Notes: a model not told the origin generated them from the sequence alone. A DNA stretch of 36,990 nucleotides from Synergistaceae bacterium (GCA_031280275.1 JAITGX010000128.1:1-36990); one strand, 5' to 3'; shown: positions 15,081 through 22,948, counted from the first letter of the stretch. Numbers and translations: made by a program.

Positions 15081-15105
15081 GCAGGGTCAGGTTAGCGGAG
15101 CAGAT

Positions 15106-15123
15106 ATTGATACTAGGTGCTAT
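15106..15123 (+). promoter_or_regulatory. Candidate FapR operator
   Basis: ATTGATACTAGGTGCTAT is an imperfect palindrome; its reverse complement ATAGCACCTAGTATCAAT resembles FapR boxes of the form TTAGTACC..N..TACTAA. It lies about 20-35 bases downstream of the predicted transcription start and before fapR, where FapR sites are found in Firmicutes. FapR bound here would repress its own operon until malonyl-CoA rises. Confidence 0.5.
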
Positions 15124-15147
15124 GTCCGGCTAAAGGGGGCGTTTGGG

Positions 15148-15711
15148 ATTATCTCCGAGAAGAAACTCCGCCAACAGCGCCTGGCGAAACTGCTTGAAAA
15201 CAACCCAATGGCGACGGACCGGGAATTAGCCTCCCTTTTTGGGGTAAGCGTCAGCACGATGCGCTTGGACCGGGCTCTCATGGGTGTGCCCGAACTCCGC
15301 GAGCGGGTGCGGCGCATGGCGCAGGAGGCGGGCAGTAAGCTGCGCTCCCTGAGCCGCAGTGAGATCGTGGGAGACCTGCTGGAGCTGGAGCCGAACAAGT
15401 GGGCCCTGTCAGTACTGCGCACCACGCGGGAAATGGCCTTCCGCACCACGGATATTTTGTGGGACCACTACATCTACGCCCAAGCCAGCTCCGTGGCCGT
15501 CGCCGTCATCGAGGCCGCGACGGTGATCGTGGACTCCATGCGCGGGGAGTACAAGGGCCACGCCAAGGTGGGCGACATGTTGGTGGCTCGGGCTAAGGTA
15601 GGCGTCAACAAGGACAACCGCTACATCGTCAGCGTGCGAACCCGCGTGGGGGAAAAGGAGATCTTCGTCGCCCGTTTCATCACCCAAATCCTGAATCCAG
15701 AGATGGCATAG
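15148..15711 (+). CDS. fapR: Fatty acid and phospholipid biosynthesis regulator FapR, probable ATT start
   Basis: FapR is a DNA-binding repressor of lipid genes that is released by malonyl-CoA. The N-terminal helix-turn-helix is seen in TDRELASLFGVSVSTMRLDRALMGVPELRERV. A linker, SLSRSEIVGDLLEL, leads to a C-terminal hot-dog domain with HYIYAQASSVAVAVIEA and KVGDMLVARAKV, the effector-binding part. The frame is open back to TTG 15052, but that codon is the -35 box. No ATG, GTG or TTG occurs between the promoter and the conserved KKLRQQRLAKLL. ATT 15148, 8 bases after AAAGGGGG, gives 187 residues, close to Bacillus FapR (188), so AUU initiation is inferred. A 13-bp tandem duplication spans the stop codon (15701-15726). 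plsX follows 109 bp later. Confidence 0.85.
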   Translation: MISEKKLRQQRLAKLLENNPMATDRELASLFGVSVSTMRLDRALMGVPELRERVRRMAQEAGSKLRSLSRSEIVGDLLELEPNKWALSVLRTTREMAFRTTDILWDHYIYAQASSVAVAVIEAATVIVDSMRGEYKGHAKVGDMLVARAKVGVNKDNRYIVSVRTRVGEKEIFVARFITQILNPEMA

Positions 15712-15820
15712 GCAGATGGCATAGGCCCCGCGGCGCCGAAATTTTAACCGAATCAATAGAACATATTTTTTAACGAAGCTGCAGAACGTTATAAACACAG
15801 AAAATGGGGGCGCGAAAAAA

Positions 15821-16816
15821 TTGACCATAACCATAGCCTTGGACGCCATGGGCGGGGACAACGCGCCGCGGGAGATATGCAAAGGCGCGGCCCTGGCCTG
15901 TCAGGAGTTTTCCGACCTGGAGATCGTCCTGACGGGCGACGCGGAGAAGATAAAACCCTGCCTGGCCGGCGCCTCTATGGAAGCGCGGAAACGGCTGCGG
16001 GTAGTGCACGCGGCGGAGGCTGTGGCAATGGACGAGCAGCCGGTGACGGCCATTCGGAAAAAAAGGGACTCCAGCATGAGGATCGCCATGGAGATGGTGC
16101 GCGCCGGTGAGGCCCAGGGGTGCCTCTCGGCGGGGAACACGGGGGCCATCGTGGCGGGGGGTGTTCTGGTGGTGGGCAAACTGCCGACGATCGACCGCCC
16201 GGCCCTGGGCGTTCCCCTGCCTACCATCAACCGCTGGACGTTCCTCTTGGACGTGGGGGCCTCCGTCCGCGCCCGACCCGTGAACCTCTATCAATACGCC
16301 CGAATGGGCAACGTGTATTCCAAAAAAATTTTGAACGTTGCCGAACCGGAGATCGCGCTCCTGTCCAACGGAACCGAGGAGATCAAGGGTGACGAGGTGG
16401 TGGCGGAAGCGCGGGAGACCCTGGCGAAAAGCGGCCTGAACTTCAAGGGCTACGTGGAGGGGGACGATGTGCCCTGGGGACGGGCGGACGTGGTGGTCTG
16501 CGACGGCTTCATGGGCAACGTGCTCCTTAAGTTCGGCGAGGGGTTGATGCAGGGGGCTCGATCCATCATCGCCGAGGAAATGGGGCATCGCTTCCTGCCG
16601 AAAGTGGGAATGCTTTTCATGATCCCGATGGTGAAGGCCCTATGGGCGCGTTTTAACTACGAAAAATACGGCGGAACGCCCCTGCTTGGGGTCAAGGGAA
16701 CGGTGGTCAAGGCCCACGGGCGTTCCAAAGCCCTCGCCATTTTGGGAGCGCTCTCTGCCGCGCGGAACTTCATCGTCAGGGACGGCGTGGGACAGATTCG
16801 TGAAGAACTCGAATAG
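15821..16816 (+). CDS. plsX: Phosphate acyltransferase PlsX
   Basis: PlsX converts acyl-ACP and phosphate to acyl-phosphate, the substrate of PlsY in phospholipid synthesis; it is a peripheral membrane enzyme. The 331-residue protein has the usual length and motifs: ITIALDAMGGDNAPREI at the N-terminus, SAGNTGAIVAGG (about 104-115), RPALGVPLPT, LLDVGAS, ALLSNGTEEIKGD and VVCDGFMGNVLLKFGEGL. The start is TTG 15821, preceded by GGGGG at 11 bases; the nearby ATG is out of frame and closes after a few codons. It lies between fapR and fabK (13 bp), a typical FapR-controlled order. Confidence 0.96.
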   Translation: MTITIALDAMGGDNAPREICKGAALACQEFSDLEIVLTGDAEKIKPCLAGASMEARKRLRVVHAAEAVAMDEQPVTAIRKKRDSSMRIAMEMVRAGEAQGCLSAGNTGAIVAGGVLVVGKLPTIDRPALGVPLPTINRWTFLLDVGASVRARPVNLYQYARMGNVYSKKILNVAEPEIALLSNGTEEIKGDEVVAEARETLAKSGLNFKGYVEGDDVPWGRADVVVCDGFMGNVLLKFGEGLMQGARSIIAEEMGHRFLPKVGMLFMIPMVKALWARFNYEKYGGTPLLGVKGTVVKAHGRSKALAILGALSAARNFIVRDGVGQIREELE

Positions 16817-16829
16817 GTGGGAATGACAT

Positions 16830-17810
16830 ATGGAAGAAAAGATGACGGAATCCATGCGGAACAGCCGCGTCCGCAAGCTGCTGGGGACGGAATATCCCCT
16901 GCTTCAGGGGGGGATGGCGTGGGTGGCGAACGCGCGGCTGGCGGCAGCGGTCAGCAACGGCGGCGGGCTGGGTATTATCGCGGCGGCGGCTATGCCTCCC
17001 GACGCGCTGGAACGGGAGATTTCGGAGGCCAAGACCCTTACGGGCCGCCCCTTCGGGCTTAACATTATGCTGATGTCCCCGACGGCGGCGGACGCCATGG
17101 AGCTGGCCGCAAAGCACCGGGTTCCCGTCGTCACCACGGGGGCGGGAATACCGGGTAAGGTCTTGGAGCGTCTCAAGCCCTTGGGAACGGTGGTTATCCC
17201 CGTGGTGGCGTCGGTGGCCCTGGCCCGGCGCGCGGAAAAGCAGGGCGCGGACGCCGTCATTGCCGAGGGCATGGAGTCGGGGGGACACGTCGGGGAGCTG
17301 ACCACCATGGTTCTCGTTCCTCAGGTGGCTTCCGCCGTCAAAGTCCCGGTCATCGCGGCGGGGGGCATCGCGGACGGCCGGGGAGTAGCCGCGGCTTTCG
17401 CTCTGGGCGCGGAGGGCGTCCAGCTTGGAACGCGCTTCGTCTGCTGCGCGGAGTGCACGGCCCACGAGAACTTCAAACAGGCCATCCTGCGGGCGCGTGA
17501 CCGGGACACCGCAGTGACGGGCCAGAGCACCGGGCACCCAGTACGGTGTCTGCGCAACAAGCTGACGGCGGAGTTCGAGAAAATGGAATACGATCACGCC
17601 TCCATCGAGGACATTGAGCGCTTCGGCACGGGGAAACTGCGCGGCGGCGTTATCGACGGGGACTTGGAGTGGGGGTCTTTAATGGCCGGACAGTCGGCGG
17701 GAATGGTCAACGACATCCGCCCCGCCGCGGAGATTGTCGAAAGCCTCTTCGCGGAGGCCAAGACGGTGTTGGAGAAACTATGGGGTTCACCAAACAAACA
17801 GGGTTCTTAG
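16830..17810 (+). CDS. fabK: Enoyl-ACP reductase II FabK
   Basis: An FMN-dependent enoyl-ACP reductase of the nitronate-monooxygenase/FabK TIM-barrel family, catalysing the last step of each fatty-acid elongation cycle. Visible motifs: YPLLQGGMAWVANARLAAAVSNGGGLGIIAA (FMN site, residues 22-52), FGLNIMLMSP, VVTTGAGIP, AEGMESGGHVGEL (catalytic His region, about 145-157), VIAAGGIADGRG, GAEGVQLGTRF and GQSAGMVNDI. Length of 326 residues is normal for FabK. The ATG 16830 start follows AGGTGGGAA. No fabI is present, so this is probably the enoyl reductase of the cluster; FabK proteins are generally insensitive to triclosan. Confidence 0.93.
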   Translation: MEEKMTESMRNSRVRKLLGTEYPLLQGGMAWVANARLAAAVSNGGGLGIIAAAAMPPDALEREISEAKTLTGRPFGLNIMLMSPTAADAMELAAKHRVPVVTTGAGIPGKVLERLKPLGTVVIPVVASVALARRAEKQGADAVIAEGMESGGHVGELTTMVLVPQVASAVKVPVIAAGGIADGRGVAAAFALGAEGVQLGTRFVCCAECTAHENFKQAILRARDRDTAVTGQSTGHPVRCLRNKLTAEFEKMEYDHASIEDIERFGTGKLRGGVIDGDLEWGSLMAGQSAGMVNDIRPAAEIVESLFAEAKTVLEKLWGSPNKQGS

Positions 17811-17813
17811 GGC

Positions 17814-17828
17814 CCCCAGCCTCTGGGG
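17814..17828 (+). other. Short hairpin between fabK and fabD
   Basis: CCCCAG, a 3-base loop and CTGGGG form a 6-bp stem followed by TCTTTC, just after the fabK stop. It resembles a weak intrinsic terminator or a processing site but lacks a proper T-tract. The 75-bp fabK-fabD gap is otherwise featureless. Confidence 0.3.
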
Positions 17829-17885
17829 TCTTTCGGTGAAGAGGCAGGGCCTTAGCCTTTCAGAGTTTCAAGGGGGGGTTCACGT

Positions 17886-18842
17886 ATGAAGTACTCGTTA
17901 TGTTTCCCTGGGCAGGGTGCGCAGGAAGTGGGGATGGGTCGGGCGCTCTGCGAGGCCTTTCCCTCCGCGAGGGACGTTTTCGCTGAGGCCGACGACGCGC
18001 TTTCCATGAAGCTCACCCGCGTGATTTTCGAGGGGCCGGAGGAAGAGCTGAGGCGTACGGCCGTCACTCAGCCCGCTATCATGGCGGTGAGCGTGGCGGC
18101 GGTCCGAGCGCTGGAAAAAGAACTGGGCGCGCAGCTTGCCCCGGCCTGCGGGGCAGGCCACAGCCTGGGGGAGTATACAGCGCTGGTGGCCGCCAAGGTT
18201 CTGTCCTTTCGGGACGCCGTGGAGCTGGTGCACAAACGCGGAAGCTGGATGCAGGAAGCCGCTCCTGAGGGCACGGGAGCCATGGCGGCCGTCATAGGGC
18301 TCGGCGCGGAGGACGTGGCGGCAGCCTGCGCCTCCGTTGCCCCCAGCATGGAGTGTCAGGCGGCGAATTTCAACGCGCCGGGACAGGTGGTGATCTCCGG
18401 GCAGGCCAAGTTCGTCGAGAAGGCTGTCGCCGCGGCCAAGGAGAAGGGCGCGAAGAAGGCGGTGCCGCTGAACGTCAGCGCACCGTTCCACAGCCGCCTC
18501 ATGCTCCCAGCCGCTGAAAAGCTCAAAAAACAGTTCGATGTTTACAAATGGAGCGAGCCGATGTGGCCCATCGTCTCCAATGTAGGAGCGTCGCCCCTGT
18601 CCTCGGTGAGGGAGGTACGGCAGGCGCTTTTTGAGCAGACCTACAGTCCGGTGCGCTGGGCGGACTCCGTCGCCCGAATGGCTGACGACGGCGTGAGCGC
18701 CTTTTTGGAACTGGGACCCGGCGACGTGCTGTCCGGCCTGATAAAGAGATGCCGCAAGGGGCTTTCCGTCATGGCCGCTGGAACGCCGGAGAAGCTTGAG
18801 GAAATGGCAAAATTTTTGGAGAGCTTGACGGGGAGTAAATGA
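17886..18842 (+). CDS. fabD: Malonyl-CoA:ACP transacylase FabD
   Basis: FabD transfers malonyl from CoA to acyl carrier protein, supplying extender units. The 318-residue protein begins YSLCFPGQGAQEVGMGRALCE. It has GAGHSLGEYTALVAA with the nucleophilic Ser at about residue 92, QLxNF-type motif CQAANFNAPGQVVISG, and SAPFHSRLM with the catalytic His at about residue 200. ELGPGDVLSGLIKR closes the domain. ATG 17886 is preceded by AAGGGGGGG. The stop overlaps the fabG start (ATGA at 18839-18842), indicating translational coupling. Confidence 0.97.
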   Translation: MKYSLCFPGQGAQEVGMGRALCEAFPSARDVFAEADDALSMKLTRVIFEGPEEELRRTAVTQPAIMAVSVAAVRALEKELGAQLAPACGAGHSLGEYTALVAAKVLSFRDAVELVHKRGSWMQEAAPEGTGAMAAVIGLGAEDVAAACASVAPSMECQAANFNAPGQVVISGQAKFVEKAVAAAKEKGAKKAVPLNVSAPFHSRLMLPAAEKLKKQFDVYKWSEPMWPIVSNVGASPLSSVREVRQALFEQTYSPVRWADSVARMADDGVSAFLELGPGDVLSGLIKRCRKGLSVMAAGTPEKLEEMAKFLESLTGSK

Positions 18843-19597
18843 TGGAAAAGAAAGAAAACGGCGAGTACCTTGCCCTGGTAACGGGCGGAGGGCGGGGAAT
18901 AGGGCGTGCTGCGGCCCTGGAGCTGGGGCGGCGCGGGTATCGCGTGGCCGTCAATTACAACACCAGCGCGGCGGCCGCGGAGGCGCTCTGTGAGGAGCTG
19001 GCCGCCTTGGGAGTTCAAGCGGCGGCGTTCAAGGCGGACGTGTCTAGGTCCGAGGACGTTTCAGCGCTGTTCGAGGCCGTGGAGGGAACTTTAGGCGCGG
19101 TGCAGGTTCTGGTCAACAACGCGGGTATCACCCGCGACAACCTGCTGATGCGGATGAAGGACGAGGAGTGGGAAAGCGTCATCTCCGCGAACCTGACCTC
19201 CGCGTTCCTCTGCACCAGGGAGGCCCTGCGCGGCATGGTCAGGGCCAAATGGGGACGCGTCATCTGTGTCTCGTCAGTGGCAGGCCTCATCGGCAACGCA
19301 GGACAGGCCAACTACAGCGCCAGCAAGGCGGGGCTGGTGGGCTTCGCCAAGTCCGCCGCCCGCGAGTACGCGGGCAAGGGAATCACCGTCAACGTGGTGG
19401 CTCCCGGTTTCATCGAGACAAACATGACGGACGCGCTGAAGGAGAACGTCCGTTCCGCCATGCTGCACCAGATTCCAGCTGGCCGCGCGGGTCGCCCGGA
19501 GGACGTGGCCAACGCCGTGGCCTTTTTGGCTTCGGACGAAAGCGCCTACGTTACCGGTCAGGTTTTGGCAGTTGACGGCGGCATGACAATGTGCTAA
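18839..19597 (+). CDS. fabG: 3-oxoacyl-ACP reductase FabG
   Basis: NADPH-dependent short-chain dehydrogenase that reduces 3-ketoacyl-ACP. The 252-residue protein has the dinucleotide site ALVTGGGRGIGRAAALELG (about 13-31), LVNNAGITRDNLLMRM, the catalytic SSVAGLIGNAGQANYSASKAG (Ser about 144, Tyr about 157, Lys about 161) and NVVAPGFIETNMT. The C-terminus AYVTGQVLAVDGGMTMC is family-typical. Two ATG codons are adjacent; the first overlaps the fabD stop by 4 bases. acpP follows 17-26 bp downstream. Confidence 0.97.
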   Translation: MMEKKENGEYLALVTGGGRGIGRAAALELGRRGYRVAVNYNTSAAAAEALCEELAALGVQAAAFKADVSRSEDVSALFEAVEGTLGAVQVLVNNAGITRDNLLMRMKDEEWESVISANLTSAFLCTREALRGMVRAKWGRVICVSSVAGLIGNAGQANYSASKAGLVGFAKSAAREYAGKGITVNVVAPGFIETNMTDALKENVRSAMLHQIPAGRAGRPEDVANAVAFLASDESAYVTGQVLAVDGGMTMC

Positions 19598-19623
19598 GGA
19601 TATAAGGGAAGGGGGTGAAATTC

Positions 19624-19875
19624 GTGAAAAAGGAAGAAGTTCTTTCCAGACTTAAGGAGATCATCGTAGACCGCCTGGACGTGGAGGAGGACCAGATCGT
19701 GCCCGAGGCCTCGTTCGTGGAGGACCTGGGCGCGGATTCGCTGGACATCGTGGAACTCATCATGGGTATCGAGGAGGAGTTCGACATTGAGATTCCTGAC
19801 GAAGACGCCGAAAAGCTAACCTCCGTGGGCGAGGCCATGAATTACACATTGGCCAAAATCGGCCTCGACGAGTAA
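19624..19875 (+). CDS. acpP: Acyl carrier protein
   Basis: Small acidic carrier protein of about 83 residues that holds growing acyl chains on 4'-phosphopantetheine. The attachment site is the Ser in [21 protein letters not shown] (about residue 38). The four-helix pattern and the [19 protein letters not shown]-type C-terminal half are standard. GTG 19624 is preferred because GGAAGGGGG ends 8 bases upstream and the protein then begins [18 protein letters not shown] 19615, three codons earlier, is also possible. The very strong ribosome binding site fits the high abundance of ACP. A run of hairpins separates it from fabF. Confidence 0.96.
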   Translation: MKKEEVLSRLKEIIVDRLDVEEDQIVPEASFVEDLGADSLDIVELIMGIEEEFDIEIPDEDAEKLTSVGEAMNYTLAKIGLDE

Positions 19876-19894
19876 CGCGAGGAGATTCAGCAGG

Positions 19895-20000
19895 GCGGGG
19901 GATGAGCTCTCCCCCGCTCAATGAAAGCGAATGACGCGCCGAAGGTTTACGGGTTCAGGGGCTTGCCCCTGACGGGTCCAGGGAGCTTGCCCCCTGGGGG
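19895..20000 (+). other. Three consecutive hairpins between acpP and fabF
   Basis: Three GC-rich inverted repeats lie in the 140-bp gap. They are GCGGGGGA/TCCCCCGC (19895-19917), TCAGGGGC/GCCCCTGA (19955-19972) and CCAGGG/CCCTGG (19979-19997). None is followed by a T-tract. They could stabilise the acpP message or lower fabF expression relative to acpP. The last two share a GCTTGCCCC core and look repeat-derived. Confidence 0.5.
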
Positions 20001-20015
20001 GAGTGAATCACACAA

Positions 20016-21251
20016 ATGAGAAGAGTGGTCGTTACGGGTCTGGGGCCGTTGAGTCCCATCGCGGCAGGCAAAGGGGCCTATTGGCAGGCCCTTAGGGAAG
20101 CTAAGAACGGGATTGGGCCGATAACGACGTTCGATCTCGGCGATTGTCCTGTGACGTTTGGCGCGGAGATAAAGGAGTTCGACCCTACCCATTGGATGGA
20201 TGGGAAGGAGGCGCGGCGATCGGATCGAGTGATTCAGTTCGCCGCGGCCGCCGCGGGCATGGCGGTGGAGGACGCTGAACTGGACACCGCGTCGCTGGAC
20301 CCTTACAAGTTCGGGGTCTACATCGGCAGCGGTCAGGGTGGCATCGAGACCTCTTTCAACAGCTTCAAGACCATGGTGGAAAAGGGCTCCAAGAGGATCA
20401 GCCCCTTTTTCATCCCCATGATGATAAGCAACATGTCCACAGCCTACGTGGCTATCCGCCACAGGGCCAAGGGACCTAACCTGTGCGTGGTCACGGCTTG
20501 CGCCACATCACTTCACAGCATGGGGGAGGCGTACCACGCCATAAACCGGGGCGACGCCGACGTCATTCTGGCCGGGGGCGCCGAGGCCGCGCTCCGCGCC
20601 ATCAGCATCGCGGGGTTCGCCTCCATGAAGGCCCTTTCCACGCGCATGGACTCGCCTGAAACGGCCAGCCGTCCCTTCGACAAAGACCGTGACGGCTTCG
20701 TCATGGGCGAGGGCGCGGGGGTGCTGGTGCTGGAGGAACTGGAACACGCCAAGGCGCGGGGGGCGCACATTTACGCGGAGTTCGTGGGCTACGGCACGTC
20801 CTGCGACGCGGGGCACATCACGGCCCCGGACGAGAACGCCGAGGGCGCTATTTACGCCACGCGCCGCGCCATGGAAATGGCGGGTTGGAAACCCTCCGAC
20901 GTGGATCACATCAACGCGCACGGCACCTCGACGCCGCTCAACGACAAGACGGAGGCGTTGATGATCCACAAGGTCTTCGGGGAGTACGCGAAAAAAATCC
21001 CCGTCACCTCCACAAAGTCCATGATTGGCCACTGCTTAGGCGCGGCGGGGGCGCTGGAGACCATCGCGGCCCTTCAGGCCATCGAGGAGGGATACGTGCA
21101 CCCCACGCTAAACTACACCACACCAGACCCTGATTGTGACCTTTTCATCGTCGCGGGCGCGGGGCTGAACAGACCCGTTGAAAGAGCGCTGGTGAACAGT
21201 TTTGGCTTTGGCGGTCACAATGGAGTCCTCGCCTTCCAAAAATACAGGTAA
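20016..21251 (+). CDS. fabF: 3-oxoacyl-ACP synthase II FabF
   Basis: Condensing enzyme that elongates acyl-ACP with malonyl-ACP. The 411-residue protein begins RRVVVTGLGPLSPIAAGK and has the complete Cys-His-His triad: Cys162 in VVTACATSLHSMGEAY, His in HINAHGTSTPLNDKTE, and His in KSMIGHCLGAAGALE. The C-terminus NSFGFGGHNGVLAFQKY is diagnostic. ATG 20016 is preceded by GGGGGGAG at about 11 bases. It overlaps rnc by 32 bp. No fabH, fabZ or acc gene is present in the window, so initiation and dehydration enzymes must be encoded elsewhere. Confidence 0.97.
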   Translation: MRRVVVTGLGPLSPIAAGKGAYWQALREAKNGIGPITTFDLGDCPVTFGAEIKEFDPTHWMDGKEARRSDRVIQFAAAAAGMAVEDAELDTASLDPYKFGVYIGSGQGGIETSFNSFKTMVEKGSKRISPFFIPMMISNMSTAYVAIRHRAKGPNLCVVTACATSLHSMGEAYHAINRGDADVILAGGAEAALRAISIAGFASMKALSTRMDSPETASRPFDKDRDGFVMGEGAGVLVLEELEHAKARGAHIYAEFVGYGTSCDAGHITAPDENAEGAIYATRRAMEMAGWKPSDVDHINAHGTSTPLNDKTEALMIHKVFGEYAKKIPVTSTKSMIGHCLGAAGALETIAALQAIEEGYVHPTLNYTTPDPDCDLFIVAGAGLNRPVERALVNSFGFGGHNGVLAFQKYR

Positions 21252-21966
21252 TCCTATCTGGCAGTCCAGCGTGGACGACTTTTGCGAACTTCGCGCGTTT
21301 CAGGAAAGGCTGGGGTATTTTTTCCGCGACGGAGAGCTGCTGAAAACGGCTCTTCGTCATTCGTCGTTCGCTTACGAAAACGGCCTAAGCGAGAGCAACC
21401 AGCGCCTGGAGTTCCTGGGAGACGCCGTGCTGGGCTTGATAACGGCTCACGTTCTCTACGAGGTCCGGCCCAGCGCGGCAGAGGGAAAACTTTCCAGCTA
21501 CCGGGCCGCTCTCGTGTGCAAGGAAGCCCTCGTTCGGTGGGCAACGAGACTGGACCTTGCCCGCGTGGTGATGACGGGGAAATCCGTGCGGCGCTCCTCC
21601 CCCTCCATCCTAGCTGACGCCATGGAAGCCGTTCTCGGGGCCGTCTACCTAGACGGGGGCTACGACGCCGCGATGCGGACGGTGCGGCGCTACCTGCTGG
21701 GGTCTGGGGTGTCACTTCCGGGCGAGGGCGATCCCAACGCGAAATCAAGCCTCCAGAACCTTCTGCAAGCCGCAGATATGGGCCTGCCCCGTTACGAGGT
21801 ACTCTCGGTGACGGGCCCCTCCCACGCTCCGTCATTCAAGGTCATGGTGCACGCCGCTGGGCGAACATGGGAGGGCGAGGGCCCCAGTCGAAAAGCGGCG
21901 GAAGCTGCAGCGGCAGCGGCGGCCCTCACGAATCTGGAGAACCTGGACAAGGGACAAGCTTTATGA
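21220..21966 (+). CDS. rnc: Ribonuclease III
   Basis: Double-strand-specific endoribonuclease for rRNA and mRNA processing, about 248 residues. The catalytic domain has HSSFAYENG, the signature NQRLEFLGDAVLGLI (Glu/Asp metal ligands) and the second metal site DAMEAVLGAVYLDGG. A C-terminal double-stranded RNA-binding domain (about 170-240) shows NAKSSLQNLLQA and GEGPSRKAAEAAAAAAL-type sequence. ATG 21220 is chosen as the first ATG in frame, inside the 3' end of fabF; the ribosome site is weak and coupling to fabF translation is likely. The stop overlaps the next gene (ATGA at 21963-21966). Confidence 0.95.
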   Translation: MESSPSKNTGNPIWQSSVDDFCELRAFQERLGYFFRDGELLKTALRHSSFAYENGLSESNQRLEFLGDAVLGLITAHVLYEVRPSAAEGKLSSYRAALVCKEALVRWATRLDLARVVMTGKSVRRSSPSILADAMEAVLGAVYLDGGYDAAMRTVRRYLLGSGVSLPGEGDPNAKSSLQNLLQAADMGLPRYEVLSVTGPSHAPSFKVMVHAAGRTWEGEGPSRKAAEAAAAAAALTNLENLDKGQAL

Positions 21967-22850
21967 AAAAAATGCAAAAAATAAAAAAAACACGGAAAAT
22001 CCTTTCGCCGCTTTCCGCTTTATTGCTAGCTTGCTTGCTGCTGGGAGCATGTCCCGCGCGGGGAGCGGAGGAGGTGGTTGTCACCTCGCCGTGGCTGGCG
22101 CTTTTGGTGAACTTCATCGGCGGCGTCAACGTCAAGGCGGTTCCTATACAGGACTGGAACGAGGAGGGCGACTTGACGCGGCGTATCCAGTCACGGGCGC
22201 TTCAGTCCCTGCCGCCAGAGTCTCTTATTATGGCCTTTGACGAGAAAGACGCCCAGGACGCGGGGATTCCTCTGGGGCAGTACGGCAATTTCCGCTCGCT
22301 TTACTCCCGTTTGCCTCTAGACGAGGGGAAAATCGACGTCTCTTTTTCGGATCCGTCCGTTATCCCGTTCATCGCTCAGCGCGTCCTAACGACTCTGGCT
22401 GACTGGGATCCCGCCAACTATTCCTATTACCAGCGGCGGCTGGCGGAGTTCCAGGCGCGCCTCTACAGTATTACCCTTGCTGGGCGGCAGGTTTTAAAAG
22501 GCCAGTCGGTCTACGACCTGACGGGCCACAGCGGACCGCTGCTCCAAGCCGCCGGGTGCAGATTGACGCGTCCTGCCCCAGAAGTGTTTTCTTCTTGGAT
22601 TTCGGGGGGGGAAAGTGAACTCTTGGCGGCTGCCATCGCCCAAATGGCGGAGGAAAAAACGGCCGTGGTGCTCGACCACTCGACGCCTAAGATGATCCGC
22701 GCCCTGCTCGCGTCGAACCCCGCGGCTTTTCTGATCACTCGACCCAAGCCCGAGCAGGATTATCCCGCCTTCCTCCAGGATCAATATCTCTCCCTCTGGT
22801 CAAAAATCACCTTGAAACCCCTCAAGGGGCTAAGCCCCTTGACCCATTAG
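21963..22850 (+). CDS. TroA/ZnuA-like lipoprotein with degenerate metal site
   Basis: A 295-residue predicted lipoprotein: a basic start (KKMQKIKKTRK), a hydrophobic stretch, and lipobox LLGAC with Cys at about residue 29. The mature part resembles ZnuA/TroA metal-binding proteins of ABC transporters: VVVTSPWLALLVNFIGG, the helix region DPSVIPFIAQRVLTTLADWDPANYSYYQRRLAEFQ, and GHSGPLLQAAGCRL. The usual metal-ligand motif DPHxW is replaced (VSFSDPSV), and an N-terminal His loop is not seen, so metal binding is doubtful. No permease or ATPase gene adjoins it. The gene overlaps rnc by 4 bases. Its last residues (LKPLKGLSPLTH) and stop TAG 22848-22850 come from the adjoining repeat. Confidence 0.72.
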   Translation: MKKMQKIKKTRKILSPLSALLLACLLLGACPARGAEEVVVTSPWLALLVNFIGGVNVKAVPIQDWNEEGDLTRRIQSRALQSLPPESLIMAFDEKDAQDAGIPLGQYGNFRSLYSRLPLDEGKIDVSFSDPSVIPFIAQRVLTTLADWDPANYSYYQRRLAEFQARLYSITLAGRQVLKGQSVYDLTGHSGPLLQAAGCRLTRPAPEVFSSWISGGESELLAAAIAQMAEEKTAVVLDHSTPKMIRALLASNPAAFLITRPKPEQDYPAFLQDQYLSLWSKITLKPLKGLSPLTH

Positions 22851-22896
22851 CCCTTCGGGCAAGGGGCCAAGCCCCTTGACCTATTAGCCCTTCGGG
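22823..22896. repeat. Tandem duplication of a 37-bp hairpin unit
   Basis: Two contiguous 37-bp units, 22823-22859 and 22860-22896, differ at two positions by eye. Each contains the hairpin AAGGGGCyAAGCCCCTT and ends in TTAGCCCTTCGGG. The first unit holds the stop codon of the upstream lipoprotein gene. The second is also part of the inverted repeat below. Confidence 0.8.
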
Positions 22897-22948
22897 CGCG
22901 TGACAGCAGCTTTACAGTCCCTCCCGTTGGTCGGGTATAGAGGGCACT
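22860..22948. repeat. Left arm of an 89-bp inverted repeat flanking flavodoxin
   Basis: This segment is the reverse complement of 23791-23879 with about eight mismatches in 89 positions. A 31-base core from CAGCTTTACAGTCCC through the GTTGGTCGGGTA motif is identical. The flavodoxin gene and its promoter lie between the arms, about 840 bp apart. Confidence 0.85.

Noticed and set aside
15052-15147. N-terminal extension of FapR from TTG 15052
   Set aside because: The TTG is part of a near-consensus -35 box with TATACT 17 bp downstream, and the extension has no similarity to FapR.
22823-22896. Possible CRISPR repeat
   Set aside because: There are only two 37-bp units, directly contiguous with no spacers, and no cas gene nearby.
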